Translations under genes and position numbers: made by a program
Source: Plantago major
Taxonomy: Eukaryota > Streptophyta > Magnoliopsida > Lamiales > Plantaginaceae
DNA: 64,000 bases
Reading direction: 5' to 3'
NCBI GenBank assembly: GCA_026545765.1
Contig: CM048842.1
Span: forward strand, 45,207,431 to 45,271,430
Shown here: positions 25,722-35,651 of the stretch, one piece after another
Numbering within the stretch: position 1 is the stretch's first letter
Layout: every line of letters starts with the position of its first letter
The notes under the pieces: generated by a model
Database searches by the model: none
Seen by the model: only the letters and a program-made list of their open reading frames with translations
What the model was told of the DNA's origin: nothing

Positions 25722-26676
25722 GAAATATATTCACGTGTTAAAAAGTCTGGAAGACTATTATCTTCTCCTTTTTTATAAATAATCTCGAAATCAAAAGGAG
25801 CTAAATGAGCTTGCCATCTTGCAAACATCTGTTTAGAAACATCATGTTTAAAATCTTTGTTAAACATAAACTTTGCAGAGTTACAATCTGTTTTGATTAT
25901 AAATTTTTGATTGTATAAATCATCTTGAAATTTTAAAACACACTTGACAATTGCAAGTACCTCTTTGGCAATAGTAGCGTAATTTTTCTGACTATTATTC
26001 CATTTTTCAGAATAAAAACGAACAAGATATTCTTGTTTGTTATGAGGATCAATCTGTTTAAGAATACCCCCATATCCTATATCTGAAGCATCTGTCTCAA
26101 CAATTTTATCCCATGAAGGATTACTAAGCATAAGACAAGGCAATGTCTTAACCTTTTCTTTTAATTTCCTAACAGCCTGAGTATGATCTTCAGACCAAGG
26201 CTTTGGATTCTTTTTAAGTCTATCATATAAGATAGCGGTATCTTGGGCTATATCTTCATAATAAAAATAGATATAATTCAGACTTCCTAAAAACCTCTGT
26301 AACTGGGTTTTATTAGTTATTTCATCAGGAAATTTATCTGCAAAATCAATGCTTCTATTTATTGGGATAATATTACTTTTTTTAATATAATGTCCCAAAA
26401 ATCTTATTTTTGTTTGAAACAAAGACATTTTTGGTTTTGATATAACTAAACCATTCTGTATAACTAGTTTCTTTTTAAAATATCCAAATGTTTGAAATGG
26501 GCTTCAATATCTTTTGAAAATACTAAGATATCATCAATATAAACCAATATAAATTCACTATAATGGTGTAAAAATATCATTCATAATTTTCTGAAATTCA
26601 GAAGGAGCATTTTTTAAACCAAATGGCATTACATTCCATTCATAATGTCCTATTGGAACATTGAAGGCTGTTTTGT
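25718..26676 (-). pseudogene. Viral RT second half and RNase H
   Basis: From the breakpoint near 26676 the minus strand reads [18 protein letters not shown] and, after a frameshift near 26570, YIDDILVFSKD with the catalytic Asp pair. After another frame change near 26450, the open frame 26428-25718 holds the thumb and connection (FLGSLNYI) and RNase H (VETDASDIGYGG, KEVLAIVKC, KTDCNSAKF). It ends RYISx at the ATGA overlap with ORF2. It is the complement of the RT part at 5372-5710. Together the parts span one RT-RNase H, but two indels and the split make it inactive. Confidence 0.85.
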
Positions 26677-26864
26677 ACTGACAATTATGTCTTGAAAAAT
26701 ATCTTAATATTGACAGATTCTATCTCAGTAATACATCATGATATCGTCTTATTTTAGTTCGTAATCTGAATTCTGATTAATGTAATGATTCTTGCTTGAA
26801 TAATGTAATGTATGGATCAAGTGATTCTTCAGTACTGTTAGAAGTATCTGAATCTTCAGAAGAG

Positions 26865-26869
<5 letters not shown>
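26671..26869. repeat. Mosaic border: two rearranged viral fragments
   Basis: At 26671-26823 is an inverted copy of the viral intergenic region (complement of 23764-23612), with a few mismatches. At 26824-26869 is a copy of 6976-7020, the acidic spacer after the zinc knuckle. The RT-to-intergenic switch falls in a shared ttttgtac. The block ends in a long TA repeat. Confidence 0.9.

Positions 26870-26926
<57 letters not shown>
26868..26926. repeat. (TA)n microsatellite at the viral border
   Basis: About 29 perfect TA units between the last viral base and host sequence. A shorter TA-rich run stands at the left border (5358-5374). Confidence 0.97.
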
Positions 26927-26930
<4 letters not shown>

Positions 26931-27420
26931 TACATTTTTTATTGTCAGTTAGCTATAGGACTTTGCCTAAAACTCATTCTATGATTTTCTTGAATTATTT
27001 GGGATTAAAATAATATAAATAATTACATAAAGGAAAGAATATGGAAAAATGGAAACCTTCATAGTTTTTGTCTGTGTTTAATTGGTTTGATTCAGTCCAC
27101 ACGCTAAATATGGTAGATATTCTCTACGTTATGGTATGGATGGGTGCAAATTTATTATTTAGTTTAATGACAATCAATGGTGTGATTGCCTAATTATGGA
27201 ATTGATAACACGTACGGATTGTATTCAAATGCTAATTCATATTGATAAAATGTAAGCATCATTGGCTCATTGCAATTTATTAGAAACAAATCTTGGATCT
27301 CTAACCTTTCGCTACAAGAATCAAGATACATATTTTTCCAATTTCATCCAAAATTCTCCCGTATCACATACTAATACACTATGCTTGGTTCATTCTTCTA
27401 CCATGAGTGCAACCTCCATA
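26927..27420. other. Intergenic, no gene seen
   Basis: AT-rich sequence between the viral border and a Helitron-like end. Short frames only, no motif. Confidence 0.5.
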
Positions 27421-27448
27421 CTAGTACTAACCCGTGGCATCGCCACGG
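27421..27448 (-). mobile_element. Helitron-like 3' terminus
   Basis: On the minus strand a hairpin CCGTGGCGATGCCACGG is followed after GTTAGTA by CTAG. A GC-rich hairpin a few bases before CTAG is the classic Helitron 3' end. A related copy with the same flanking atagttta and taataataatta lies at 30060 but lacks the CTAG end. No helicase gene is present, so any element would be nonautonomous. Confidence 0.5.
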
Positions 27449-28271
27449 TATAGTTTACTTTTAATAATAATTATAAATATGAGGATAAAATAAATTATTC
27501 AAGACAATAAGATAATCAAAATGCCTTGCAAACAACGTTAGCTGTGGTGTATGTGTGCAGTCCTTCGTCCAATATTATATCATTATGTCTTGTTTATGAT
27601 AACTATGAAAAATGTAAAATACGACTCATCATGATGTATATGATTTGAAAGGGTAAGACTCAACCCGAACCCGTGCAGGACCCGACGGGTTGACAACATA
27701 TAGTAGTATATTATATCGGGTCATCTACACGTACCTAACACGGAATTAATAACTTATACTCTAATCTGATCAAAATAAAATACAAAAGTGTATAACGCAG
27801 TTAACAGGGTTGGTTCCCAACAACCCTTGAGTGGTATGTGCTCCTCCCACCACACACACACAAAAATTATTCTACAAACATAATTTCAATTATTGCGGTG
27901 GTTTTTTAGGCAACCACCCCCAACATACCCCCCCCCCCCTCCCCCGGACTTTTTACTAACTTAACCATAAAATGTTGCAGTTCGGGTATTGTCACAAAGG
28001 TTTGAAAAGGGTTCGAGTATATGCCCGATCCGGACATGAACATCATTATTTCAAAGGGGTTTGAATTCAGGTTGAATAGAACCCGACCCATTTAAAAGTA
28101 AAATGATAGAATACCAATGTAGAGTGTTTCTGACTCTTATTAATTGTCATAACTTAAACATGTTGTATAGAAAAACGTATTCACTAGAATATATAATACG
28201 TGCAAAATATGGTGTTAAATTTAATATCATATTGTCTAAGAATTTTTCTAACTAAGATTTGATGGTACACG
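27449..28271. other. Probable body of the Helitron-like repeat, no gene
   Basis: AT-rich, without recognisable coding sequence. It contains a C homopolymer near 27929-27939 and short direct matches (gagtggtatgtgc) to the copy at 30058-30168. Confidence 0.35.
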
Positions 28272-28640
28272 CACTACAATAAACGTGGGATTTAATGACC
28301 ATCGAAAGTGTTATTAATTGTTATTTTGGGTGACATATTAAACTTCAATGACATTTTCTATGAAGTGTCACTTCAAGAGGTGTGGCTAATTCTATAATGT
28401 CACTAATCTATTGTACAATTACATCTTATTCAATGCCACATTAGCTATTTCAACCAACACTTTCAAGTGTTACTATAATAGTTATTAGTTAAAGTCACTG
28501 CATCTCAATATACACTTGAAAGTGTTACTTCCCATCAATAGGTGGCACTTTAAAGAGTCACATTTTGAACATTACCAACCATTTGAATTGTCATGGTAGA
28601 ATTGTATATTAGTGGCATTTTACAGTGATACACTATTTTC
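28272..28640 (+). mobile_element. CACTA-like transposon end fragment
   Basis: Begins CACTACAATAAACGTGG and is followed by many short subterminal repeats of the aagtgtcact and aagtgttact type in both orientations. These are typical of CACTA (En/Spm) ends. I could not find the matching right end, so it is probably a fragment. Confidence 0.5.
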
Positions 28641-30057
28641 AAAATGCAAAGTGCAAATCCCTTAAATCAAAGTTCACCCGTAGAATACAAATAAACACAA
28701 CTTTAAACGTTCGCTCATGTTAAACTATATAATATTGTATGAGTTTAATTCTTGTAAGCTTGGATTAGCTTAGTATTGTCCTAAGAGTATATAATCCACT
28801 TCTCAACATCTATCTATTATATCGAAATGTTTTAATTTTGTAGGAGATGTACACTCAAACTTATTCTCATAATAACTATGACTTGAATAAGCATATTATT
28901 TAGTATTTTTCTACTTCTTTTATGGTTGGACCATCCTCCCCATTTGGAGAAACACCAATTGAAACGTAAAAAAATAAATCAGAAAAAAATACGACAAATT
29001 GAATTTTCTTTATTAATACAAATAGATAATCAATGTCAGATAATCAATATATATCGGGCATGAAGATGGAGATAAAATGAGTAAATGATTTGTATATAGG
29101 TAGGTTTAATATTGTAAATGTATAATTGTTGTTATGTTTATTAGTATTCAAAATTTACATTTTAGGTCGTAAACATTTGATCATTTGATTGTAAAAAATA
29201 TTTTAGCATACTTGTGCCAATCAAACTTTATCAATTCGTTTGGCCGGTGGTTGAATCGGAGTTCCTAGCTAATTTTACGATTTATTAATCAAGTAAGAAT
29301 TTTTAATTTTCCTTCTTTTTTAATATATAAAAAATCGTTATGGACTAATGTAGTAGTATATAGTGCTGCCATATTTTCTTTTTAATAGTGAGAGATCTCT
29401 ATAAAAAATTAAATTATAATTAAAGCTCATATACATCATCAACTTACTCCCCTGTATTATACTACTACTAATTCGAAAGGTACTTTAGCCACATTTCGTT
29501 AATTATAACAATTACTTGGCTAATATACGTGATGGTGTAGAACGAACACGTGCTCAAGGTTACTCTTACTTATTCCACTCGTGCAGTATAAACTTTGACT
29601 CCGCATTTTTTCGCATCAACCTCTGCCATTTAAGTATCACAAATAAAGGGTATTCCTCCCGTATCCAAGTCAAATATGTGCCAAATAATATTGTGCAACC
29701 ACTCCAACCTCATCTGATGGAGCCTATTGTCAAAAATAGAAGCATCAAATTTATCTTGATCCATATCAAATAAAAAAATAACAACTCGAAAAGAATATGC
29801 GTAGAGTAGTATTTAAGTGCACCATTATAGTAGATAGTATTGTTGTTAGCCGACTTTATGAAAACATGCGAGTGATAAAGTCGAAAAGATTTAGATGAAT
29901 TCGTCTTGGCACGATGAATTTAAATGTATATTTAAAATATTTTTTGGATTTTTGTATATAAATTTATGAGATTTAATAAAAATATATATGCAGCCAATAT
30001 ACAAAAAATAAACAGTGAAAGAGATATATTGACTAAAAATGAAACTAACTCCACAAA
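28641..30057. other. Intergenic, no gene seen
   Basis: AT-rich sequence with short frames only. The frame at 29516-29773 has no recognisable motif. Confidence 0.45.
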
Positions 30058-30167
30058 ATTCCCGTGGCGATGCCACGATATAGTTTACGTTTAATAATAA
30101 TTAGCAATGGGAGGACAAAATAAATTAATCGAGGAAACCCCTAGAGTGGTATGTGCGCCCCACATAA
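30058..30167 (-). repeat. Second copy of the 27.4-kb repeat, shortened
   Basis: CCCGTGGCGATGCCACG followed by atagtttac and taataataatta matches 27431-27480 with few changes. It then jumps to a gagtggtatgtgc segment matching about 27831-27843. It directly abuts the copia remnant. Confidence 0.6.
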
Positions 30168-32026
30168 CGATCTTGGTGTGGATAATACAAATCTACCAAA
30201 CCAACATCATAGTCTATCCATGATACATGAACCAGAAACATATGAAGAAGCTATTAAACATAAACATTGGAGAACAGCAATCTCTAAAGAATTATAAAAG
30301 CCCTTGCAGACAATAACACATGGACCATAGTGCAAAGAACCAAAACAATGAAACCTATAGGATGCAGATATGTATATTCAAAACAAAATTGAATTCAAAT
30401 GGGAAAATAGACAAACATAAGGCCAGGTTGGTAGCTAAAGGCTACAAACAACAATATGAACTGGATTATACTGAAACATTTAGTCCAGTGGCCAAATTAA
30501 CATCTGTGAAGGTTTTTCTGGCTTTAGGAGCTAAACAGAATTGGTTCTTAGCACAATTAGATGTGCATAATGCTTTTCTTAATGGAGATCTTGATGAAGA
30601 GATATATAAGAATGTACCACAAGGACTTTCAATTCAGGGGGAAAATTCAGAAGATTGTGTTTGTAAATTAAACAAATCTCTATATGGTTTAAAACAAGCT
30701 TCAAGACAATGGAATTATAAATTAACAAGTTATCTGATTGCTATAGGATTTAAACAATCAAAAAGTGAATATTCTTTATTCACTAAGATTCATACAGATG
30801 GAAAAATCATTGCTCTATTAATCTATGTTGATGATATAATCATAGGAGGACAAAATGAGCATGAAATTAGCAAAGTTAAAGCACTCCTGCAATCAGAATT
30901 CAAGATAAGAGATCTTGGAAAATTGAAGTATTTTCTGGGATTAGAAATAGCTAGAAACTCAAATGGGATTCATTTGTCTCAAAGAAAATATGCATCTGAG
31001 ATTATAGAAATAGCAAGACTTCTTGGTTGTAAACCAATTGTGACACCTATGGAACAAAATACAAAACTTATGCCAGATGCTTCAGAAATTTTAAAGAATC
31101 CTACTTATTATAGAAAATTAATTGGGAAGCTTATTTATTTAACTATAACAAGGCCTGATCTAAACTTCTCAGTTGGAGTATTGAGTCAATTTATGGAAAA
31201 AACCATGCAAATATCATATGTATGCTCTCTTAAGAGTAATCAAATATCTTAAAGGAAGTATTGGACTAGGCATTTTTATGCCTACAAGAAAAGATCACAA
31301 ACTAATAGAATATTGTGATTCCGACTATGCAGCTTCTCCCATAACAAGAAAATCAACTACAGGATATTGCATGTTCTTGGGAGACTCATTAATCAGTTGG
31401 AAATCAAAGAAACAACAGACAGTCAGTAGATCATCTGTAGAAGCTGAGTACAGAGCTATGGCTTTTACTAGTTGTGAGATTACTTGGCTCAAGTCTCTAT
31501 TGTCTGATTTTGGAATAAAAATAAGCTATCCCATCACCTTGTTTTGTGATAATCAATAAACAATCTTTCTTACTCCCTTCAAACTGCATAACTTCATACA
31601 TTTGCCATTTTTAGCCGTCCAACAAAACTTCATACATTACTTAAAAAAAAGCTACCCCACGCCCAACAGATAATAAACAATCTCAACTTTACACATAAAT
31701 TACACATTTTGCCACTCAAAGTACACTTTTGTCCACTTTTTTCATACTTTATCATTACATTAACTTTTCGCATAAAACTGCATGCCAATTCTAATGTATG
31801 AAGTTCTCCGGGACGGAGTGAGTACTAAGAATCCAGTTCTTCATGAAAGAACAAAACACATTGAAGTAGATTGTCATTTCATTAGAGAAAATGTTAATAA
31901 AGGAACAATCAAAGTAGAGTTATCTCTACCAAGAATCAACTAGCAGATTTCTTGACTAAAGCAATCACATCTGCGAGCTTGCAAGAAGCTTTGAACAAGA
32001 TGAATGTAAAGAATATTTACCTTCCT
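30168..32026 (+). pseudogene. Ty1/copia RT and RNase H, 5'-truncated
   Basis: Plus-strand pol of a copia element. The N-terminal RT part (EPETYEEAIKHKHWRTAIS) at 30230-30300 is followed by stops and a frameshift. The frame 30320-31252 then reads KARLVAKGYKQQ, FSPVAK, QLDVHNAFLNGDLDEEIY, YGLKQASRQW and YVDDIIIGG. RNase H continues at 31218-31559 in another frame (YCDSDYAA, RKSTTGYCMFLG, SRSSVEAEYRAMA, TLFCDNQ). A MITE interrupts it, and it resumes at about 31825 with [18 protein letters not shown] and ends near LADFLTKA. Gag, protease and integrase are absent, so this is a truncated copy. Confidence 0.9.
31571..31824. mobile_element. Stowaway-type MITE in copia RNase H
   Basis: 254 bp with inverted ends: TACTCCCTTC...AACTTCATACATT on the left and AATGTATGAAGTT...GGACGGAGTGAGTA on the right. 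TA duplicates at both ends. It splits the copia RNase H just after the CDNQ motif. It carries no gene. Confidence 0.85.
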
Positions 32027-32630
32027 CTTGAGGGGGAATATTGGGAAGAAAAATAAATTAGAAGGACTAATTTAGTAAAACGAAAAGGACTTGATTGCAA
32101 AGAAGAGAAAAGTTTTGATACTCAATGTGTGAAGAGAAGAAAGATGCGGGAACAAGAGAAAGAAGAAGAAAGAAAGGAGCCAATAGCATTGTGACAAGAC
32201 AGACGAATTGGGCGGACAAATTAGGCGTTACAACACTAAATCACAAGAAGCCGTTGGGAACACGGAAATTGTGACACACCGGATCACTTGTCATCTTCCT
32301 CACTTGTACCTGCTCTATACGAATCACTCCTCCGCCTTTCGATCAAATTTAGCATGAAGATCGTATGCTTTCAGTGTAACAGCTTAGGGCAATCCTAGTG
32401 ATGATGTCTTCGATCAATTAGGTTGCATCAATTTTTCTTTATCTCCAAGAAATAGTCCCAATTTGTGGCTATAAACGTAAACCCCAATCTGATTATTTTG
32501 TAACACTTCACTCACTTTTCTCTTCAATACATCAAGCTTTCTTTTAACAAGTACATTATTACCAACGTGAGAAGTATTCCACAAGTAATAATATAGTATT
32601 CTATTTTATCTCCATCACACACATGGACAT
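32027..32630 (+). repeat. Copia polypurine tract and 3' LTR remnant
   Basis: CTTGAGGGGGAATA at 32027-32040 follows the end of pol as a polypurine tract. The next roughly 590 bp look like an LTR (a transcript-end region near 32490-32560 rich in ttctcttcaatac). I could not fix the far boundary, and no partner LTR is seen upstream because the 5' part is gone. Confidence 0.6.
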
Positions 32631-32884
32631 ATGAGTTTTTATATATCATTTTTTTTCATACCTGAACAATGTTACAACAAACATAATGAATGCTCAAAAG
32701 TGAAATACAATCTTCCTCTCAAATTATTACTTTATATAAAGAAGATAACACACCACGAAATATCTGCCTATGATTTCAAGCAAACTCCATATTCGATCCT
32801 AGGTGTATATAAAAATGATCATGTAACGCCCCAAAGTTTCAAGACAAGTCCAAACAGTTTAAAGGGATCGAGAACGCTACTCAT

Positions 32885-33000
32885 ACCAACAAGGTGCACC
32901 TTTCTTTTCGGGATCCATCCATAAGATTTTCAGAGTTAAGCATGTTTGCTCTGGAGCATCTTAAGATGGGTGACCAATTGGAAAGTCACCCGGTTTGTGC
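32885..33000 (+). repeat. 5S rRNA-derived segment in the left Cassandra LTR
   Basis: Segments such as CAGAGTTAAGC, TGCTCTGGAGCA and GATGGGTGACCA match the A-box and C-box region of plant 5S rRNA, with many substitutions. It could act as an RNA polymerase III promoter within the LTR. It is part of the element and is not a ribosomal gene. Confidence 0.85.
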
Positions 33001-33301
33001 ACGAGTGAGGACAAAGTGTGCGGGAAAGGACATGTATTGGTACAGTGGGGCCAGCATATCACCTGAAGAGCTGCCCATGAGTAACCGTGCCGGCCCAAAG
33101 GGTCGAGGCTCGATCGATTAGTGGTTGGGTCATAGCAAATGGTATCAGAGTCGTGCCAACCCAAAACCCACAAGGGGTGGACGGTTGGCCAGACCATGGT
33201 GCGACAGGGACGTCGCACAATTCAAGAGGGGGTTAATGTAACGCCCCAAAGTTTCAAGTCATGTCCAAACAGCTTAAAGGGATCGAGAACGCTACTCATA
33301 C

Positions 33302-33416
33302 CAACAAGGTGCACCTTTCTTTTCGGAAATCCATCGATAAGAACTCCAGAGTTAAGCGTGCTTGCTCTGGAGCAATCTTATGATGGGTGACCAACTGAGA
33401 AGTCCCCCGGTTCACA
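33302..33416 (+). repeat. 5S rRNA-derived segment in the right Cassandra LTR
   Basis: Closer to 5S rRNA than the left copy: AACTCCAGAGTTAAGCGTGCTTG and GATGGGTGACCAACTGAGAAGTCCCCCGG-like sequence. It differs from the left copy by roughly one base in ten, which suggests the element is old or the LTRs have diverged. Confidence 0.85.
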
Positions 33417-33659
33417 CACGAGTGAGGACAAAGTGTGCGGGAAAGGACATATGTTGGTATAGTGGGGCTAGCATATCACCCGGAGACCTGCCCATGAGTA
33501 ACCGCGCCGGCCCAAAGGGTCGGGCTCGACCCATTAGTTATCCGGGTCGTTACAGATCATCTCGTCATCTAATATGTGTTAGGCATGCATTTTACCTGGC
33601 GGAGAGTGATGGGATGTGGTATAATAACCAACACCTTAGATAATACCTTAAAATAGTGT

Positions 33660-34343
33660 TGATTGATGTCTCAATCATGTTCATATTTGCACTAATATTA
33701 CATTTCTTGCCCAATATTTTGAGGTATGGGAGGTATGTATATGAATTGTTAAGGCTACTAAATTATGAATATAGATTCTAATTTTATATGTCTCTAAACT
33801 GATAACGTATATATATGTATGTATAGTTCAAGGAATGTTTGGGTTGATCCACAAACTTTCAAAAGTTAAAGGATGTTTGTGCAAATAGCCAAAATACATA
33901 GATGGATTAACTGCTAACGAACACACTAGAGGTGAGAATTCAATATGCATTGTTGATGGCTTAATTGGCGGTTATGATCGGATGATTATTGCTTGATGTG
34001 TTCTACTTCTGTAGTTAAATAGATTAGCTGGTTTATATGTAAATTAACTTGTAGTTTCTCTCACTATTAATGTGTAAAACAACCGTGTGTAGAGAGAAGT
34101 AGAGATTGATTGTTAGGTGTTTTATTAAAAGATAGAGAGGGTGGTTGTGAGTGGATTTGCTCGTGCTCTTTGTTGCTTGGAACACGATCCCTTGTACTCC
34201 ATTAATTCCAGTGATTAGTGTATTAGTGAAAAATACGCTATTGGCCTAGACGCTTGGACAAATCTAAGTATCAAGTGCGCCGTGCATGGGAAATTTCTTA
34301 GCCCGTCTTATCTTGTCGATTAATATATGAAGGTTATTTGAAT
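33660..34343 (+). repeat. Possible 5' LTR and leader of a decayed copia element
   Basis: No gene. The stretch precedes a copia gag start and has a terminator-like region near 34180-34230 (cttgtactccattaattccagtg), as in many copia LTRs. Boundaries are not resolved. Confidence 0.35.
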
Positions 34344-34522
34344 ATGAGTTCATCAAAGTCTGAAGTTGTTAAGTTCAACGACAAGAATGACGTTGAGTAA
34401 TGGCGTATAAAGATGAGAGCTCCCCTGGCTTGATAAAGACTTGTATCCCTCGGAAAGAGCTGCAAAAATGCATGCTCATTTGACAATGATGCGTCAACTC
34501 AAGTCTTTAATTTGTTTATAGC
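34344..34522 (+). pseudogene. Copia gag, N-terminal part, split by insertion
   Basis: From ATG 34344 the frame reads SSSKSEVVKFNDKNDVE, then a stop and WRIKMRAPL. This is the standard start of copia gag (FxGxNxxxWRxxM). It is interrupted by the Athila-like element at 34523. The rest of gag is found at 46183-46810 in the same orientation. Several stops make it dead. Confidence 0.75.
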
Positions 34523-35651
34523 TGATGTAACAATCAAATATGCGATATTGCATGCTTTTAGACCCTCATTTTTTGCCTTAGATTCAATATTTGTATCGTT
34601 TTATGGTCAATTACCAACTCCGTGTGTATTTTGTAGGTCATGTTCGCGTTTTTGAGGAATTGCACAATTTCAAGCGCTAAAACGACATAATTGTGCGAAA
34701 TCGAGAAAGTTAAGCGAATACGGTGAATTGGCCATTGCACAGAGTTCAAGGAGTCAAAATATGTCATGCGACCAACCAATGCGAAGATAATTGAAGATGC
34801 AACAACATTGTAGAAGACCACTTTTCAAGGAAACGAAGTTACAAAGCCCGAAATCGAAGAACAGAGAAGAACTGCGAAATCGCACTCTGGCGGTCGTGGA
34901 CCATGAAGCCTGCAGGCCTTTATCGACCGTGATGAGGTGGTTATTGAGTTCTTGGCCTTTTCCTGACCTATCAGGTTAGAGCTCGCCTTTCTATACCTTC
35001 CTTAATAAAGAATGGCAGCCAGAGCATGAAATTTCAAGTATAAATAAGACCTCAGGGGTCTCATAATTCTACACCACTCATAAAGCAGCTTTCCTGAGAG
35101 AGAACCAGTCCTCGGGGAAGTGAAACCCCAAAACCGTTGGCCGTCAGGCACCCATAGGGAGGAAACCCTAGAAGCTGCACAAAGACATCAGAGACTAAGC
35201 TTCTTCTTCTTTTGTTCTTGTTTTCGATTTATGTTGGTAGTATTACTATGAGTAGCTAACTTTCTCTTGTAAAGGAGAACAGCCGTAACTCTGCTTTTGC
35301 TACTTCTTTATATATCGTGATATATTAATGGAATAGTTATTAGACGTAAATCGTGGTTATACAACTCTATACATCCTTCATGGTGTGATGTTCTGCTAAG
35401 TGACACACTAGCTTCATTGAACTGAGTAGGGGTACTCGTGCCTCCTGCGCCTCCTGCACCATAGTATTATGCCCTGCTGTCGTTAGAGGTAGTCGCGTAG
35501 GATTTTAGAGCTAAGAAGTTGGGAGTAGTAGAGGGAGGTCGGGGATCCTTTACACCTTCCCACCATCGATTTCATCTTAATTAATTAGGGTTTATTGCGA
35601 TTCAATCAATTTGTTTACTTTCTGCACACAATTTACATACGATATTTGCTT
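34523..35651 (+). repeat. 5' LTR of the Athila-like element, 3' end deleted
   Basis: It matches the other LTR from TGATGTAAC to acgatatttg and then stops. The last roughly 170 bp present in the 3' LTR, and the primer site, are missing. A TATA-like tataaataag lies near 35040. The deletion runs into the start of gag. Confidence 0.9.

Larger units (their letters stand above)
5372..26869 (-). mobile_element. Endogenous caulimovirid (florendovirus-like), one genome length
   Basis: Viral blocks on the minus strand lie at 26676-20821 and 7138-5372, separated only by a Tat retrotransposon. Read from high to low coordinate the order is: second half of RT with RNase H, ORF2, intergenic promoter, tRNA-Met primer site, movement protein, coat protein, zinc knuckle, protease, first half of RT. 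The two RT halves meet at the same position: about 30 bp around gtcctattggaacattgaag is present at both 5374 and 26646. The viral DNA sums to roughly 7.6 kb, one caulimovirid genome. The layout (one long polyprotein ORF, then a second ORF overlapping by ATGA) fits Florendovirus best. Petuvirus or another plant pararetrovirus is not excluded. Every coding block has frameshifts or stops, so this is a dead copy. Confidence 0.85.
32822..33554 (+). mobile_element. Cassandra TRIM retrotransposon, complete
   Basis: A short noncoding LTR element. LTRs lie at 32822-33137 and 33237-33554. Both start TGTAACGCCCC and are flanked by a perfect GATCA duplication (32817-32821 and 33555-33559). The 99-bp internal part holds a tRNA-Met primer site (TGGTATCAGAG at 33140) and a polypurine tract (AAGAGGGGGTTAA at 33224). 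Each LTR contains 5S rRNA-derived sequence, as in Cassandra. No protein is encoded, so it depends on other elements for movement. Confidence 0.95.

Noticed and set aside
32885-33416. 5S rRNA genes
   Set aside because: The 5S-like segments are degenerate and sit inside LTRs with a target duplication, so they belong to Cassandra.
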